64,000 nucleotides of DNA from Trypanosoma brucei gambiense DAL972 (taxonomy: Eukaryota; Euglenozoa; Kinetoplastea; Trypanosomatida; Trypanosomatidae). How positions within the stretch are numbered: the first letter of the stretch is position 1; each line of letters begins with the position of its first letter. A model generated the notes under the pieces. It was not told where the DNA came from, made no database searches, and saw nothing but the letters and a program-made list of their open reading frames with translations. Made by a program: the position numbers and the translations under genes. Location of the stretch: the NCBI RefSeq assembly GCF_000210295.1, contig NC_026736.1:832022-896021 (forward strand). Direction: 5' to 3'. Below are positions 52,556 to 62,379 of the stretch, piece by piece.

Positions 52556-54625
52556 ATGATCCAATCGGGTATGTTCTTCGCCCTCCGGGTGCTGTTCGTT
52601 GTCTTTGTGATGTTAACTTCCGCCCCGGTGGAAATTGCATTGGGCGACGACAGTGAATTGAAATCCAACGCAACATTTTCCAAGGGGAAATCGATTCCCT
52701 TTCAAGCTGAGGTAAGCAAGATGCTTGACATCCTCATTCATTCACTGTACACCAACCGCGCTGTCTTCTTGCGCGAGTTGATTTCTAACGGCAGTGACGC
52801 CCTGGACAAAATTCGCATGCTTTACCTCACGACCCCGAAGGAGCCCGTGAACAAGGACGGTGAGGCTCCAACAATGGATATCCGCCTGTCGGTGGACCCT
52901 GAGCAGAAGACGCTGACTCTGCGCGATGGTGGAGTGGGGATGACCCGACAGGAGCTGGAGGCCAATCTCGGTTCTCTTGGGAGCTCGGGGACAAAGCGTT
53001 TTATGGAGAAACTACAGGAAACGAAGGATTCAAATCTTATCGGACAGTTCGGCGTGGGTTTTTACTCTGCATTCCTCGTGGCCGAGCGCGTGCGTGTCGC
53101 ATCAAAGAGTGATGACGACGAAAAGCAATGGGTATGGGAATCCGCAGCGGATGGGCAGTATTATGTATATGAAGATGAGCGCGGCAACACACTCGGACGC
53201 GGGACGGAGATAACTCTGGAGCTGAAGCCCGACGCGCTTGATTTCCTTTCACCAGAGACCGTGCGTAACACAGTTCGCCAGTACAGCGAGTTTGTGCACT
53301 TCCCTATTAGGATGAAGCGGGGGGAAGAGTGGGATGTTCTGAACGAGAACCAGCCTATCTGGACACGTAAGCCCTCTAATGTGTCCAAGGAAGAGTATGA
53401 AAAGTTCTACATGGCTCTCTCTCGCGACTACCGTCCGCCTATGTATTACTCCCACTTCAACGTTGAGGGAGAGGTCGAATTCAGTTCAGTTCTCTTTGTT
53501 CCCCAAGAAGTCGCCCAGGAAAACTTCATAAACAATGAGAATACACGGGATAACATCAAACTGTACGTGCGCCGCATCTTCATCACGGACGAATTCCGTG
53601 AGTTACTTCCGAGGTACCTTAACTTCGTGAAGGGTGTCGTTGACAGCAATGACCTCCCCCTCAATGTGTCCCGTGAGGTACTTCAGGAGAGTCGAATTTT
53701 ACGTGTGATAAAGAAGAAACTCGTGCGGAAGGTGCTTTCCATGTTCGCGGAAATTGCGGCTAACGACGCCAGAATGAAGGAGCAGGGTAATGTAAGCGAG
53801 GAAGTAAACGCAGAGGTGAATACAACAAACTCCACCTCCGGCAGCAAGAAGAAGGGGCCACTCTATCCCAAGTTTTGGGCCCAGTTTGGTAAACACTTGC
53901 GCCTCGGTATCCTCGAGGATGCCAACAACCGAGGGAGGCTTGCGAAGCTTCTGCGCTATGTTTCGAGCAAAAGCAACGGCACCCTCGTCAGTTTTCAGGA
54001 GTACATAGACCGTATGCAGCCCAACCAGAAGGGCATATATTATATGACGGGTGACTCCGTGGAGAAGATGATGCAATCGCCACACATGGAGGAACCGAAG
54101 ATGCGCGGTGTGGAGGTACTCTTGATGACGGATGCCATTGACGAGTATGTTGTTGGACAAGTACACGACTTTGCTAACAAGAAGCTTATCAATATTGCCA
54201 CTGACAGTGCACAGCTTGACGACGTTACAGACAAACAGAAAGCAATCGAAAAGAAACGCAACGAAAAGTTCCGGCCCCTCACCGATGCACTGACGCGCGT
54301 CTTCAAGGGCAATCGTGTCCGCAAGGTGATCCTCACAAAGCGAAAGACCTCTGAGCCATTCATCTTGTCTTCGCAAGAAAATGAAATGTCACCACGCTTG
54401 GCCAACATAATCAAGCAGCAGGCTGTTTCTTCTGATCACTCTGTGTTCCACACGCTTGTGCTGGAGATTAACTACCGTCATCCTGTTGTGCAACAGCTGC
54501 TTGCTCGATTTCAAGCCAATGCAAACGATCAGGTTGCACTAGACATCGCGTGGGTTCTTTTCGGCACGGCGAGTTTGCAGGCGGATTCTCCGGTGCCAGA
54601 CCAGGCGAAGACGCAAAGCGCGTGA
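52556..54625 (+). CDS. LPG3: Endoplasmic reticulum HSP90 (GRP94 / LPG3), apparently truncated at the C-terminus
   Basis: 689 aa from the first ATG (the open frame starts two codons earlier at TTG). A hydrophobic signal sequence occupies ~7-24 (FFALRVLFVVFVMLTSAP). The HSP90 ATPase domain follows: catalytic Glu E74 in FLRELISNGSDAL, DGGVGMT at 124-130, GQFGVGF at 163-169; then the middle domain with LPLNVSREVLQ carrying the catalytic-loop Arg. The C-terminal part (VLEINYRHPVVQQLL) is GRP94-type. In Leishmania LPG3 is needed for lipophosphoglycan and GPI-anchored molecules; it folds secretory proteins in the ER. Oddities: the charged linker is short, and the protein stops at about the position where GRP94 normally continues with a DRIERMLRLSLN-like helix and an ER-retention tail. 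A similar sequence (RVTRLVRGRMN) continues in another frame just past the stop, and an N gap begins 42 bases later. A frameshift is likely. Confidence 0.92.
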   Translation: MIQSGMFFALRVLFVVFVMLTSAPVEIALGDDSELKSNATFSKGKSIPFQAEVSKMLDILIHSLYTNRAVFLRELISNGSDALDKIRMLYLTTPKEPVNKDGEAPTMDIRLSVDPEQKTLTLRDGGVGMTRQELEANLGSLGSSGTKRFMEKLQETKDSNLIGQFGVGFYSAFLVAERVRVASKSDDDEKQWVWESAADGQYYVYEDERGNTLGRGTEITLELKPDALDFLSPETVRNTVRQYSEFVHFPIRMKRGEEWDVLNENQPIWTRKPSNVSKEEYEKFYMALSRDYRPPMYYSHFNVEGEVEFSSVLFVPQEVAQENFINNENTRDNIKLYVRRIFITDEFRELLPRYLNFVKGVVDSNDLPLNVSREVLQESRILRVIKKKLVRKVLSMFAEIAANDARMKEQGNVSEEVNAEVNTTNSTSGSKKKGPLYPKFWAQFGKHLRLGILEDANNRGRLAKLLRYVSSKSNGTLVSFQEYIDRMQPNQKGIYYMTGDSVEKMMQSPHMEEPKMRGVEVLLMTDAIDEYVVGQVHDFANKKLINIATDSAQLDDVTDKQKAIEKKRNEKFRPLTDALTRVFKGNRVRKVILTKRKTSEPFILSSQENEMSPRLANIIKQQAVSSDHSVFHTLVLEINYRHPVVQQLLARFQANANDQVALDIAWVLFGTASLQADSPVPDQAKTQSA

Positions 54626-54666
54626 CGCGGTTGGTGCGTGGACGGATGAACGGCCCCCTTGATGAT

Positions 54667-54767
54667 NNNNNNNNNNNNNNNNNNNNNNNNNNNNNNNNNN
54701 NNNNNNNNNNNNNNNNNNNNNNNNNNNNNNNNNNNNNNNNNNNNNNNNNNNNNNNNNNNNNNNNNNN
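54667..54767. other. Assembly gap (~100 N)
   Basis: A run of about 100 N, directly downstream of the GRP94 stop codon. Confidence 0.97.
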
Positions 54768-55240
54768 GATAATGGGAGAGAAGGCTGATGTAAGTGAAGT
54801 GAGGTTGAGCAGCACGGGTTGTTTCAGCAGATGAAAGAAAACGAAGATGTGTATTAAACCCACGCCAGTACCTGTAGAAACTTAAGGTGAGGAGCTGCAG
54901 TGAATGGAAGCGGACGTGTTGATGCTTGTGCGGATGCCTGGAGGTTGAACCGACCTCCTCCAGGTTGATTTTGTTTTTCTTTCTACTGTTTATCGCGAAA
55001 CAACAGGGGATATGTTTCAAAGCACTGCGGGGGGTAGGGGGGGGGGGGGAGCACGGTGAAACGAAACTGCGTTTCAGGAAGCTGTAGATGAGGGAAGGAG
55101 GGTGTGCGGTGACACACACCGTGCGACTGTTGTGGCTATTATTCTCTTATTTTTTTTTTCTGTCCACACTCTTGGGATTGCAGAGTGTGCGCCGCGCCAG
55201 TGACGTCTACCTGCCGTACCCCACATATCTCCCAGCCCCC

Positions 55241-55303
55241 TTATTATTATTACTATTATTACCACCGCCATTATTATTATTATTATTGTTATTATTGTTT
55301 TTA
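55241..55303. repeat. (TTA)n imperfect microsatellite
   Basis: TTA/TTG triplets interrupted by ACCACCGCCA at 55261-55270. Confidence 0.85.
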
Positions 55304-55754
55304 TTTTTGACTTTGTTCACGCTGTGTCGTTCGCACCTAACATCCCCTTTTCGCGTGACGGTGTAGTGATCACGGCGCGTGGGTGGTGGTGTTTGACAGG
55401 CGCACGGGTTACGGGTTGGTGTCGATAGGTAAGGAACTAAATGTCTTTTAGCAATATCAATTTCTTCTTACCCACTATATTCCTTCTCCTATTTCCTTTT
55501 TCCCTGTTTCTACGCATTTCATCTTAAACATATGAGAACGCGCACTTGAGCAACGTAGGAGGATATCTCCGGGAGTACGTTCGCGCACACCCGCAAGTAA
55601 GCCGATCCGCACACAAGATTGTGAAGGCAGTATCACGTAGTCGTATTGTTATATTGCTGTTATTTTTTTTATTGATTTCTTTTTTCTATCCTTCTGTGTG
55701 TGCGTGTGTGCGTTAAACTTGTGTAACGGAGTGGGGCGGTGTTGTTTCTCCTTC

Positions 55755-55756
55755 AG
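55755..55756 (+). promoter_or_regulatory. Predicted spliced-leader acceptor
   Basis: GTTGTTTCTCCTTCAG ends here, 25 bases before the ATG at 55782; further pyrimidine tracts lie at 55655-55695. Confidence 0.6.
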
Positions 55757-55781
55757 TCGCTAGCTGACCAGTAGCGGACAC

Positions 55782-57800
55782 ATGGTAACTGCGATGGCAA
55801 ACACAAAAAAGAAAGTTAAGGCATCGGTACCTGAAGGGGCGACATCATCATTGAAAACAGAAGATATGACGGTACCGCGGGATCAAACATCTACCAGTAA
55901 GTTACCCATTAGCCGGGTGAGCCGCCGCCTTGGTAGTGTACAGGCGAAACTTGACGGTGGACCCGATGTCTTTTTGTCATCCCGTCAGGGTGGCAGCGAT
56001 CTCACCCGCGAGTGCCTTGCGTCACTATACAAGTTAGCTTCCTCTATGCATTCGCGGCAGTTGACATACTACAGTAAGTCACTAGAAACAAGCCGAGCGC
56101 GGCACGTGACATTGGAGCAGATATGGGGTCAGATGAGCATGCTCCTCCCGCCTGTCTTCCGTCGCCTACGGGAAAATGTGCGGCGCGCACAGAAGATGTA
56201 TGGCTGTGGAGAAACTCAAGGGTCGCAGGTCAAGCAGAGGTCTAGTGACAATAAGAGCGGGAACGGCATGTACAACGGTAAGAAAAACAAAGAGGACAAT
56301 AGAGAGGATGATGTTGACGCGTCTTCGGCACACACTTCCCAACTAAACGAAAGTGACCTTGACAATGAGATTGCAGAACTTCTTGCCAAGCAGCGTGAGG
56401 CAAGAGAACGCAGGAAAAGGAACGCGGCCGACGACTCGTGGCGTTACGTTTTTGGCAAGGGGGATGGAGAGGAGGATGCCGATGCCGAGGGTGGTGAGGG
56501 ATGGAGCGAGGGGGAAGAAGACCGGGAGGACGGCAGCGAGAGTGGTAACGATAATGAAATGGATGCTTTGCGCGGCCGCCGGAAGGGCTCACGTGATGTG
56601 ACAGCTCCGGGAGATTTTGGTGGTGACGGTGAAGATGCTGATGACGAAGAGAAGCAATTAGCGCAGGAAGAGTTGGAGGCCCTGAAAGAGATGTACGGCG
56701 AAGACTTTGTGCCAAATGAAGAGGATGAAGAATGTGAGTATGACGATGGGGAGGGTGACTTGGGAGATGACGATCAGTTACTCGAAGAAGATCTGAAGTG
56801 GGATGACCCATCGGCAGTGTTTAGTGGAAAAGATGCTGCCCTTAAGGGTGAAGGAGAAGGTTGGTACGATGCCGAAGATGATATCCTTGCAGAAACGGGC
56901 CAAGAAGGTGACATGGGTGACGATATGGAGGATAATGCGGCATTGAATGACCCCAGTCTTACCGAATTGCAGCGTGAGCGGCTACGTGAACGGCGCTTTG
57001 TTGAAAAACTTGAGCAGGCGAGACTCTACAGTACGCAGTGGGCGATGTCAGGCGAGGTGAGCGGCAGCAATCGGCCTCGTGATGCCTTGCTTGACGAGGC
57101 ACTCGACTTCGAGTACGCCATGAAGGCGGTACCAGTCATTACCGAGGGGTTTACCGCAAAGCTGGAGGACCGCATCCGCCGCCGCATCGTTGACAATAAT
57201 TACGACGATGTGCAGCGTCGCACTGCGTTATCGACACCTAGTGATTTAGCTTCAATGTCGCGGCGCGACGATGCGTCTGCTAAGGACTCGGAGAAGGCGC
57301 GTATGTCGCTGATGGATTTATACGAGAAGGAGTATCTGGACCGCGTGCGGCGTGCTGAGGAGAGCGCCGCTGGGGGCAGTGCCGCTGAATCTGCTGAGCC
57401 GTTGACGGAGATTGAGAAGGACGAGCTGCGTGCCATTCATATGTGGCGGCGACTAGCCCAGCATCTCGATGCCCTCAGCAATTTCCACTACACGCCAAAG
57501 CCCGTGCAAGAGGATCTGTCGGCCCGCGTGCGCGCGGTGGAGGGCCAGGCCCCAGCAATTACTTTTGAAACAGTTGGGAACTTTGCCACTACGCGCGAAG
57601 CTGCACTTGCTCCACAGGACTTATATCGTGGCTCAGATCGCAAGTTTGCGGATGTTGGGGTAAACGAACTTCAGCCACATGAGAGGCGGGCGCTGCGCCG
57701 TGCAAAGAAGGAGCAGGTGAGTACCTCACAGGCGATAAAGGAAAAACATAAGGAACGAGCCAAGAGGGCGAAGGAGCAGCTACGGAAGGCTGCTGCATAG
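55782..57800 (+). CDS. MPP10: U3 snoRNP protein MPP10
   Basis: 672 aa. N-terminal ~130 residues: a helical part (RECLASLYKLASSMHSRQLTYYSK). Middle: long acidic low-complexity tracts with repeated E/D (about 230-390), typical of MPP10. C-terminal third: LTELQRERLRERRFVEKLEQ, then the diagnostic LSNFHYTPKPVQEDLSARV and an ITFETVGNFATTREAALAPQDLY segment resembling the conserved MPP10 C-terminus, and a Lys/Arg/Ala-rich basic tail (KEKHKERAKRAKEQLRKAAA). MPP10 with IMP3 and IMP4 binds U3 snoRNA in the small-subunit processome and is needed for pre-18S cleavage in the nucleolus. The protein has full family length. A second in-frame ATG is at codon 5. Confidence 0.9.
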   Translation: MVTAMANTKKKVKASVPEGATSSLKTEDMTVPRDQTSTSKLPISRVSRRLGSVQAKLDGGPDVFLSSRQGGSDLTRECLASLYKLASSMHSRQLTYYSKSLETSRARHVTLEQIWGQMSMLLPPVFRRLRENVRRAQKMYGCGETQGSQVKQRSSDNKSGNGMYNGKKNKEDNREDDVDASSAHTSQLNESDLDNEIAELLAKQREARERRKRNAADDSWRYVFGKGDGEEDADAEGGEGWSEGEEDREDGSESGNDNEMDALRGRRKGSRDVTAPGDFGGDGEDADDEEKQLAQEELEALKEMYGEDFVPNEEDEECEYDDGEGDLGDDDQLLEEDLKWDDPSAVFSGKDAALKGEGEGWYDAEDDILAETGQEGDMGDDMEDNAALNDPSLTELQRERLRERRFVEKLEQARLYSTQWAMSGEVSGSNRPRDALLDEALDFEYAMKAVPVITEGFTAKLEDRIRRRIVDNNYDDVQRRTALSTPSDLASMSRRDDASAKDSEKARMSLMDLYEKEYLDRVRRAEESAAGGSAAESAEPLTEIEKDELRAIHMWRRLAQHLDALSNFHYTPKPVQEDLSARVRAVEGQAPAITFETVGNFATTREAALAPQDLYRGSDRKFADVGVNELQPHERRALRRAKKEQVSTSQAIKEKHKERAKRAKEQLRKAAA

Positions 57801-58638
57801 GAGTAAATAAGAATTTCGTATGAATTTTTCCGATGCGATTAACAACTGTGTCCTGTCGTGTGGCCACAGGGGAGGAAGTAACGAGTGTGGGCTAAGAGGA
57901 CGTCAGATCCGCAACGGGTGAAGTGTGTTCGGTGACTTTTCCGGGCACCTTCCCACTTTCTTACTCCTTCCTTCATTACTTCTAATAAAGGGACACATTA
58001 CATTAATAAGAAAAGTGAAGAAGACGACGGCAGAGAGTTTGCTTGCAGGTGTGGCACATTGTGGGAAGGTACTACATTACTCTTGTGGTCGACCGCATTC
58101 GCGGTCAAATTACTTGAGGGATATTGTTTTCAATTTATTCTTCCCTTTTTTTTTCGCAACCGATGATGCTTTGCTGTTGAGCTAGTATTTGGTTAAGTTG
58201 GGTAGCTGGAAGAAGTATGGAAATAGTGCGAGTAGGGGAGGAAAATAGGCCATTACTCTGCTTGCTCGTCTCTGTTCTGGGTCATAAGTTTCTCTCTTAT
58301 TCCGAGAAAGTTACCTTACTTCTACGATTTCTTTGGATTTTGTACCTTGTATCAGGTGTGGGTGGCTCTGACCTCCGGTATCTGGATTTTCTTTTTTCCA
58401 TTTATCTTTTTTGTTACTACCACTTCTGTAAGGACCGAGCAAGTTTTCTACTTATATACTCAGTTCAACTTCTGCGTTGAGTATATATATATATATATAT
58501 TTTCGGCACCCCAAACTGTGCGAGGGAGTTGGGGTTTCTCACATCGAGCAACTCATATTGAGGTGAAGGTCAGTAGCCACTTCACTACGGGAATTTCACG
58601 TGTTACTTCGGCCAGCACGCTGCCGCTTCCAAAGAGCT
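57801..58638. other. Intergenic region
   Basis: No firmly supported gene. T-rich tract 58138-58158; (TA)n at 58482-58500. An 87-codon ATG frame at 58217-58480 is hydrophobic because the DNA is T-rich and is not called. Confidence 0.55.
58482..58500. repeat. (TA)n microsatellite
   Basis: About nine TA units. Confidence 0.9.
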
Positions 58639-59124
58639 ATGCCCATGCTGGTCCCTTCCAAACCCGTGTACGTGAAGTCCAAAGAAGAATATCAGATGGC
58701 GCTACGCGGGAGTTTCTCCGCTCCCAAGGCTGAGTGGCCGCTACCTGCTGAAGTGAATATCAAGCCCTGCGTAGTTTCCGCTCCAGCATCCGTCCCAATG
58801 TGCGGGGGCGCAGGGTTCACCGAACCTTCTACAGTTTCCTCTTCTCCCTCAGCTTCGGCCTCATCCAGCATGTTTCCCGTGCGTCGTTTTCCCTCTGCGA
58901 GTGCTTTAACGGGAACGAACGGCCCTTTGCCGATGGTAAAGACGGCCGACAGTTTTGGAATGGTTGGAAACCGGATGCCTCCTGCATGGAAACCTTTAGC
59001 GCAGCCCATGACAAAGGGCGCTAAGAGAGGCAGGAAACCGGGAAGTAAAACGGTAAACAAAGTGGACATGGCCGCGGGCACAAAACGACAGCGCGGGATA
59101 GAAAGTTTTCTCATCCGGAAATAA
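58639..59124 (+). CDS. Small hypothetical protein with AT-hook-like motif and C-terminal PIP-box-like peptide
   Basis: 161 aa from the ATG at 58639 (another at 58645); the open frame extends back to a GTG at 58600. It is low-complexity and probably disordered: Pro/Ser/Ala-rich, with a Ser run (SSSPSASASSS) in the middle. Near the end RGRKPG (130-135) is an AT-hook-like core set in a basic patch, and the last residues read KRQRGIESFLIRK. Q151-x2-I154-x2-F157-L158 fits a PCNA-interacting (PIP) box, differing from the ideal only in L for the second aromatic; it is strikingly like the C-terminal PIP box of yeast Pol32 (QGTLESFFKRK, from memory). A role at replication forks or in repair is therefore likely but inferred. 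No enzyme domain is present. It could be a Pol32/POLD3- or PAF15-like adaptor. Confidence 0.75.
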   Translation: MPMLVPSKPVYVKSKEEYQMALRGSFSAPKAEWPLPAEVNIKPCVVSAPASVPMCGGAGFTEPSTVSSSPSASASSSMFPVRRFPSASALTGTNGPLPMVKTADSFGMVGNRMPPAWKPLAQPMTKGAKRGRKPGSKTVNKVDMAAGTKRQRGIESFLIRK

Positions 59125-60183
59125 TACAAATCAATGTCTATTTGTGTACCGCTACTGTTCGAGAATCTTTCTTTTTGTTTGATCGTTGATTTTCCTTCGT
59201 TACGGACACACACACACACATACACACCCATATATATAGTTTTCATATAAACAAGTGTGATTCGCACTTTGTGGAGGATTTGTTTTTTTTTTTTTTCGAG
59301 AAACCAAATTTTCAGTGGTCTCTCAATTCTTGAGGGATAACCGAAATCAACAAAAATACAAACTTATATATCTGCGCGTAAATAAGCAGTTTTATAAATA
59401 CGTACCCAGTGCTCTCGAAGTGGTTCTCTGTTTGTTGAGTGTTTCCCCTTATCAGTGAACATTCCCTCACACGATGTGTTTTTGCAGTAAAACAAAATGA
59501 GTAAGGAGGCTGTCAACCAAATACTTTGTGCGCGTTGATGGCGATGTATGTCAGTGCAAAGGGCGACATTTTTGTATATGTTCGTGCAAACGACGTTACT
59601 TTTCTTTCTTTATTTTTGTTTGTTGGAGTCATAACTGTGCGAGTGGGTTGAGAGATTGCAGGGAGAATGCGAATGGATGATAATTTTGGCGTGAGTGGGA
59701 CCGCACAGAAAGAGGTTAATTGGATGGAAGGCCCCAAAAAGTCTTCGTCGATTTGTGGGAAGCCTTCAGAGCATCTTTTTTTTGGTGTGCGCATGCTATC
59801 TTTTCACTGCTTCCTTATTGTGCGTGACGTGGACACGCCTATATACAGATATGCGCGCGTATGTCTGTATTATTAATTCTCTCTCCCTCCTAATCTTTCC
59901 AGTTGCCTCACTTTTCTCGCTATATGTAACTGGGTTCTTCATTTTGGAAGTCGGACTTTTTCTTTCTTTTTCTTTGGATTTTTTTTACCGTCCTTTGCCC
60001 TGGCCCGTGGAAGATGTGGAAATATCAAATAATTCTGGTGAGCTTGTGGCGTGTGTTTGCTTAAATGGGGGACACAGGTATTTGACTCACACGGAAAATA
60101 ATTGCGCAGTAGTGGCTGTTCTACTGGTGACGCTCAAGTGAAGGTAAATGGATGAGCGTACGTGAACGCAAATAAATTAATAA

Positions 60184-60187
<4 letters not shown>

Positions 60188-60220
<33 letters not shown>
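60188..60220. repeat. (AT)n microsatellite
   Basis: About 16 AT units, the longest TA run in the window. Confidence 0.9.
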
Positions 60221-60221
<1 letters not shown>

Positions 60222-60313
60222 CGATAATAATAATGCTTTGGCGAATGCTTACACGCTCATGCACTGACACTCAGTGGTATGATTTGGCTTTCCTTCACCC
60301 TCTTCTGATTTTT

Positions 60314-60315
60314 AG
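60314..60315 (+). promoter_or_regulatory. Predicted spliced-leader acceptor for PEX7
   Basis: The pyrimidine-rich stretch 60288-60313 ends in TTTTTAG, about 200 bases before the ATG at 60515. Confidence 0.55.
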
Positions 60316-60514
60316 TACCGTCAACCTTCGGGTGCCCATCGAGAAGAAGCGCAGCCACGCGCCGGCGCGTACAAAGTAAGCACCCAGCGCGCAGAAAAGG
60401 AAAAGGAGCGAGTCCTGAGGAACATTAGTCATAGCAATTGATTAGAAATTCAGTTTTAAGAGGAAGTGAGAAAAAGGAAACACTGAAGGAGCACAACAGG
60501 GACGCGAGTGAAAC

Positions 60515-61600
60515 ATGCCTTCATTTGTTCTCCACCCCGGATTTGCGGGACACAGTCTTCGGTGTAACCCATGGCAACCAACGCAATTCTTGGTGACGGC
60601 GTCAGAACATTTCGGTGTTGCTGGCAGCGGGAAGGTATATGTTGTGAACACCTCACAGGGGCTGCAACCACATTCACCTGTGCAGCTTGTTGGTTGCTGG
60701 GGGACAAGTGACGCGGCTTTTGACGCTTGCTTCAGTGAGGTCGATCGTGACCTCGTGGCAGTGGCATGTGGAGACGGTGTGAAGTTGTATAGCCTCCAGC
60801 AGTCCTTCAACCGTGACGGGGTCATGCCGGTCGCACATTCAACAGAGCATCGCGCTGAAGTTGTTGGAGTTGCGTGGTGTCGTGATGCGTTTCTTTCCTG
60901 CAGTTGGGATGGGGCTGTGAAACTCTGGAAGGCTGCGACTCCCCAGGTTTCTTTTATGACATTCCACGAACACTTGAAGGAGGTTTATGAGGTGTCCTGC
61001 AGCACCTTTAACCCTGCGTCGTTTCTTTCATGCTCTGGGGACGGGACATGGAGGTTGTGGGACTCTCGTTCTCCACGGTCGGTTTTGACGCAAATTGGTC
61101 ACGGGCACCAGCCCATCCTCAGTATTGATTTTAATAAGCAGGACAACAGTATCTTTGCTACTGGTGGTGTTGATCGCACAGTCCATTTGTGGGATGCGCG
61201 TCGACCGCAACGGCCCCTTACAGTGTTGCCCGGCCACGATAACGCGTGCCGACGGGTTCGCTTCTCCCCTCATTCGCGCACATTGCTCGCTTCCTCCGGC
61301 TACGACTGCCGTGTGTGCTTGTGGGACCTCAACCAACCACAGCGGCCGCTTACTGCCCGTTATGCCCATCACCGGGAGTTTGTTGTTGGCCTCCAGTGGT
61401 CACTCGCTACTCCCAATGCATTAGCTTCCGTGTCATGGGACGGCAGCGCATTCTTTTGGACAAATGGCCAGCCGCTTACGCCGTCACCCTCTTCCCAACC
61501 GCTTCCACCTGCCATCCCACCGCCACGCGTTCGGCCTCCTCGCCCAAAAGGTGTCCCCGACATTTCTCCGCTCCCGCTTACCGTGCCCCCAGTCAGGTAG
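60515..61600 (+). CDS. PEX7: Peroxisomal (glycosomal) targeting signal 2 receptor PEX7
   Basis: 361 aa. About six WD40 repeats occupy ~10-320, with typical endings: FLSCSWDGAVKLW (~124-137), FLSCSGDGTWRLWD (~169-182), FATGGVDRTVHLWDARRP (~212-229), LASSGYDCRVCLWD (~257-270) and ALASVSWDGSAFFW (~301-314). The start GHSLRCNPWQPTQFLVTASEHFG matches the PEX7 N-terminal signature. PEX7 carries proteins with an N-terminal PTS2 into peroxisomes together with PEX5; in trypanosomes this feeds glycolytic enzymes such as aldolase and hexokinase into glycosomes. After the last repeat is a ~45-residue proline-rich tail (PSPSSQPLPPAIPPPRVRPPRP) that human PEX7 lacks and that may hold partner-binding motifs. 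Confidence 0.94.
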   Translation: MPSFVLHPGFAGHSLRCNPWQPTQFLVTASEHFGVAGSGKVYVVNTSQGLQPHSPVQLVGCWGTSDAAFDACFSEVDRDLVAVACGDGVKLYSLQQSFNRDGVMPVAHSTEHRAEVVGVAWCRDAFLSCSWDGAVKLWKAATPQVSFMTFHEHLKEVYEVSCSTFNPASFLSCSGDGTWRLWDSRSPRSVLTQIGHGHQPILSIDFNKQDNSIFATGGVDRTVHLWDARRPQRPLTVLPGHDNACRRVRFSPHSRTLLASSGYDCRVCLWDLNQPQRPLTARYAHHREFVVGLQWSLATPNALASVSWDGSAFFWTNGQPLTPSPSSQPLPPAIPPPRVRPPRPKGVPDISPLPLTVPPVR

Positions 61601-61778
61601 CTTGTGTGCAACAGCCGTCTTCAAGGGGTGAGGTGAGGAGGGATGAGGGGGAAAATAAAGAGAAGGGGAAGGGATATATTACTCCATAAAGTTTTAAAGA
61701 TTCGAGCAGGTTTGATGCGCGCGGCGGGAAATCGTGCGTCGATATGAACAAAGTGTATTGCTGTGTGTTCTGTGTGCA

Positions 61779-61780
<2 letters not shown>

Positions 61781-61810
<30 letters not shown>
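61781..61810. repeat. (TG)n microsatellite
   Basis: About 14 TG units. Confidence 0.9.
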
Positions 61811-61814
<4 letters not shown>

Positions 61815-62255
61815 GATGGTTTAAGCATCTAAGACGTTGGAATGCGTAGGGTAACGTTCGTTTGGATTGGTATAGTGGGTCTAGTTCGGCCTCGTGTTGC
61901 GCGGCCCTAAATGGCCTCGGGTATCACACTGCTCGGTATTGTTTTTTTTTCCCTCCCCTCTTGTGGTACGTTGGTGGGAATGTATGTAGATGAGGCATGG
62001 GAGGGTATGTGTATGGCATTGCGGAATTCAGGAACCGCTCAATATATACAATAAATGCGCATCCGTGATCATTAGGGGCTTTAACTTCTACGCAAAGTGC
62101 CGTACTTTATACATGGGAACGCCTACCTCTACCGCGTGCGTGTTTTCCTCGGCTTTCCTCACGCCGAGCGCTTACTGGTGGCTGTTGTTCCATGTTCAAA
62201 TCGTTTGCTTCGGTACATTTCCTCTTTTTTTTTTCGGTCCTTTTTGTGCCCCGCA

Positions 62256-62257
62256 AG
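62256..62257 (+). promoter_or_regulatory. Predicted spliced-leader acceptor
   Basis: The tract 62220-62255 (CCTC, ten T, CGGTCC, TTTTT) ends in CGCAAG, 122 bases before the ATG at 62380. Confidence 0.55.
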
Positions 62258-62379
62258 TCACAGCCTTTACGAGCGTAGCAGCATAATTAGGGAGAGGGAG
62301 GTAAGGGGAAAACGAAACACGGGGAGGAGGTTTGTGTAGAAGAAAAAGGAGGGGGTTGAGGGTGTAGTAACCGGACGAG

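Larger units (their letters stand above)
54626..55781. other. Intergenic region with assembly gap
   Basis: It contains an N gap (54667-54767), a 13-G run near 55037-55049, a (TTA)n-like block at 55241-55303 and pyrimidine tracts leading to the acceptor at 55755. It may include the missing 3' end of GRP94. No other gene seen. Confidence 0.55.
59125..60514. other. Long intergenic region
   Basis: About 1.4 kb without a firmly supported gene. (AC)n at 59206-59228, a T15 tract at 59282-59296, (TA)n at 60188-60220. A 69-codon ATG frame at 59667-59876 is not called. Confidence 0.55.
61601..62379. other. Intergenic region
   Basis: No gene seen. (TG)n at 61781-61810; pyrimidine tracts at 61941-61961 and 62220-62245. 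Confidence 0.6.

Noticed and set aside
58217..58480. 87-codon hydrophobic ATG frame
   Set aside because: T-rich DNA gives Leu/Phe-rich frames by chance; lies in the probable 5' UTR of the next gene. Could be revisited with RNA data.
59667..59876. 69-codon ATG frame with a T-rich tract upstream
   Set aside because: Short, no family match and no conserved composition; support too weak to call.
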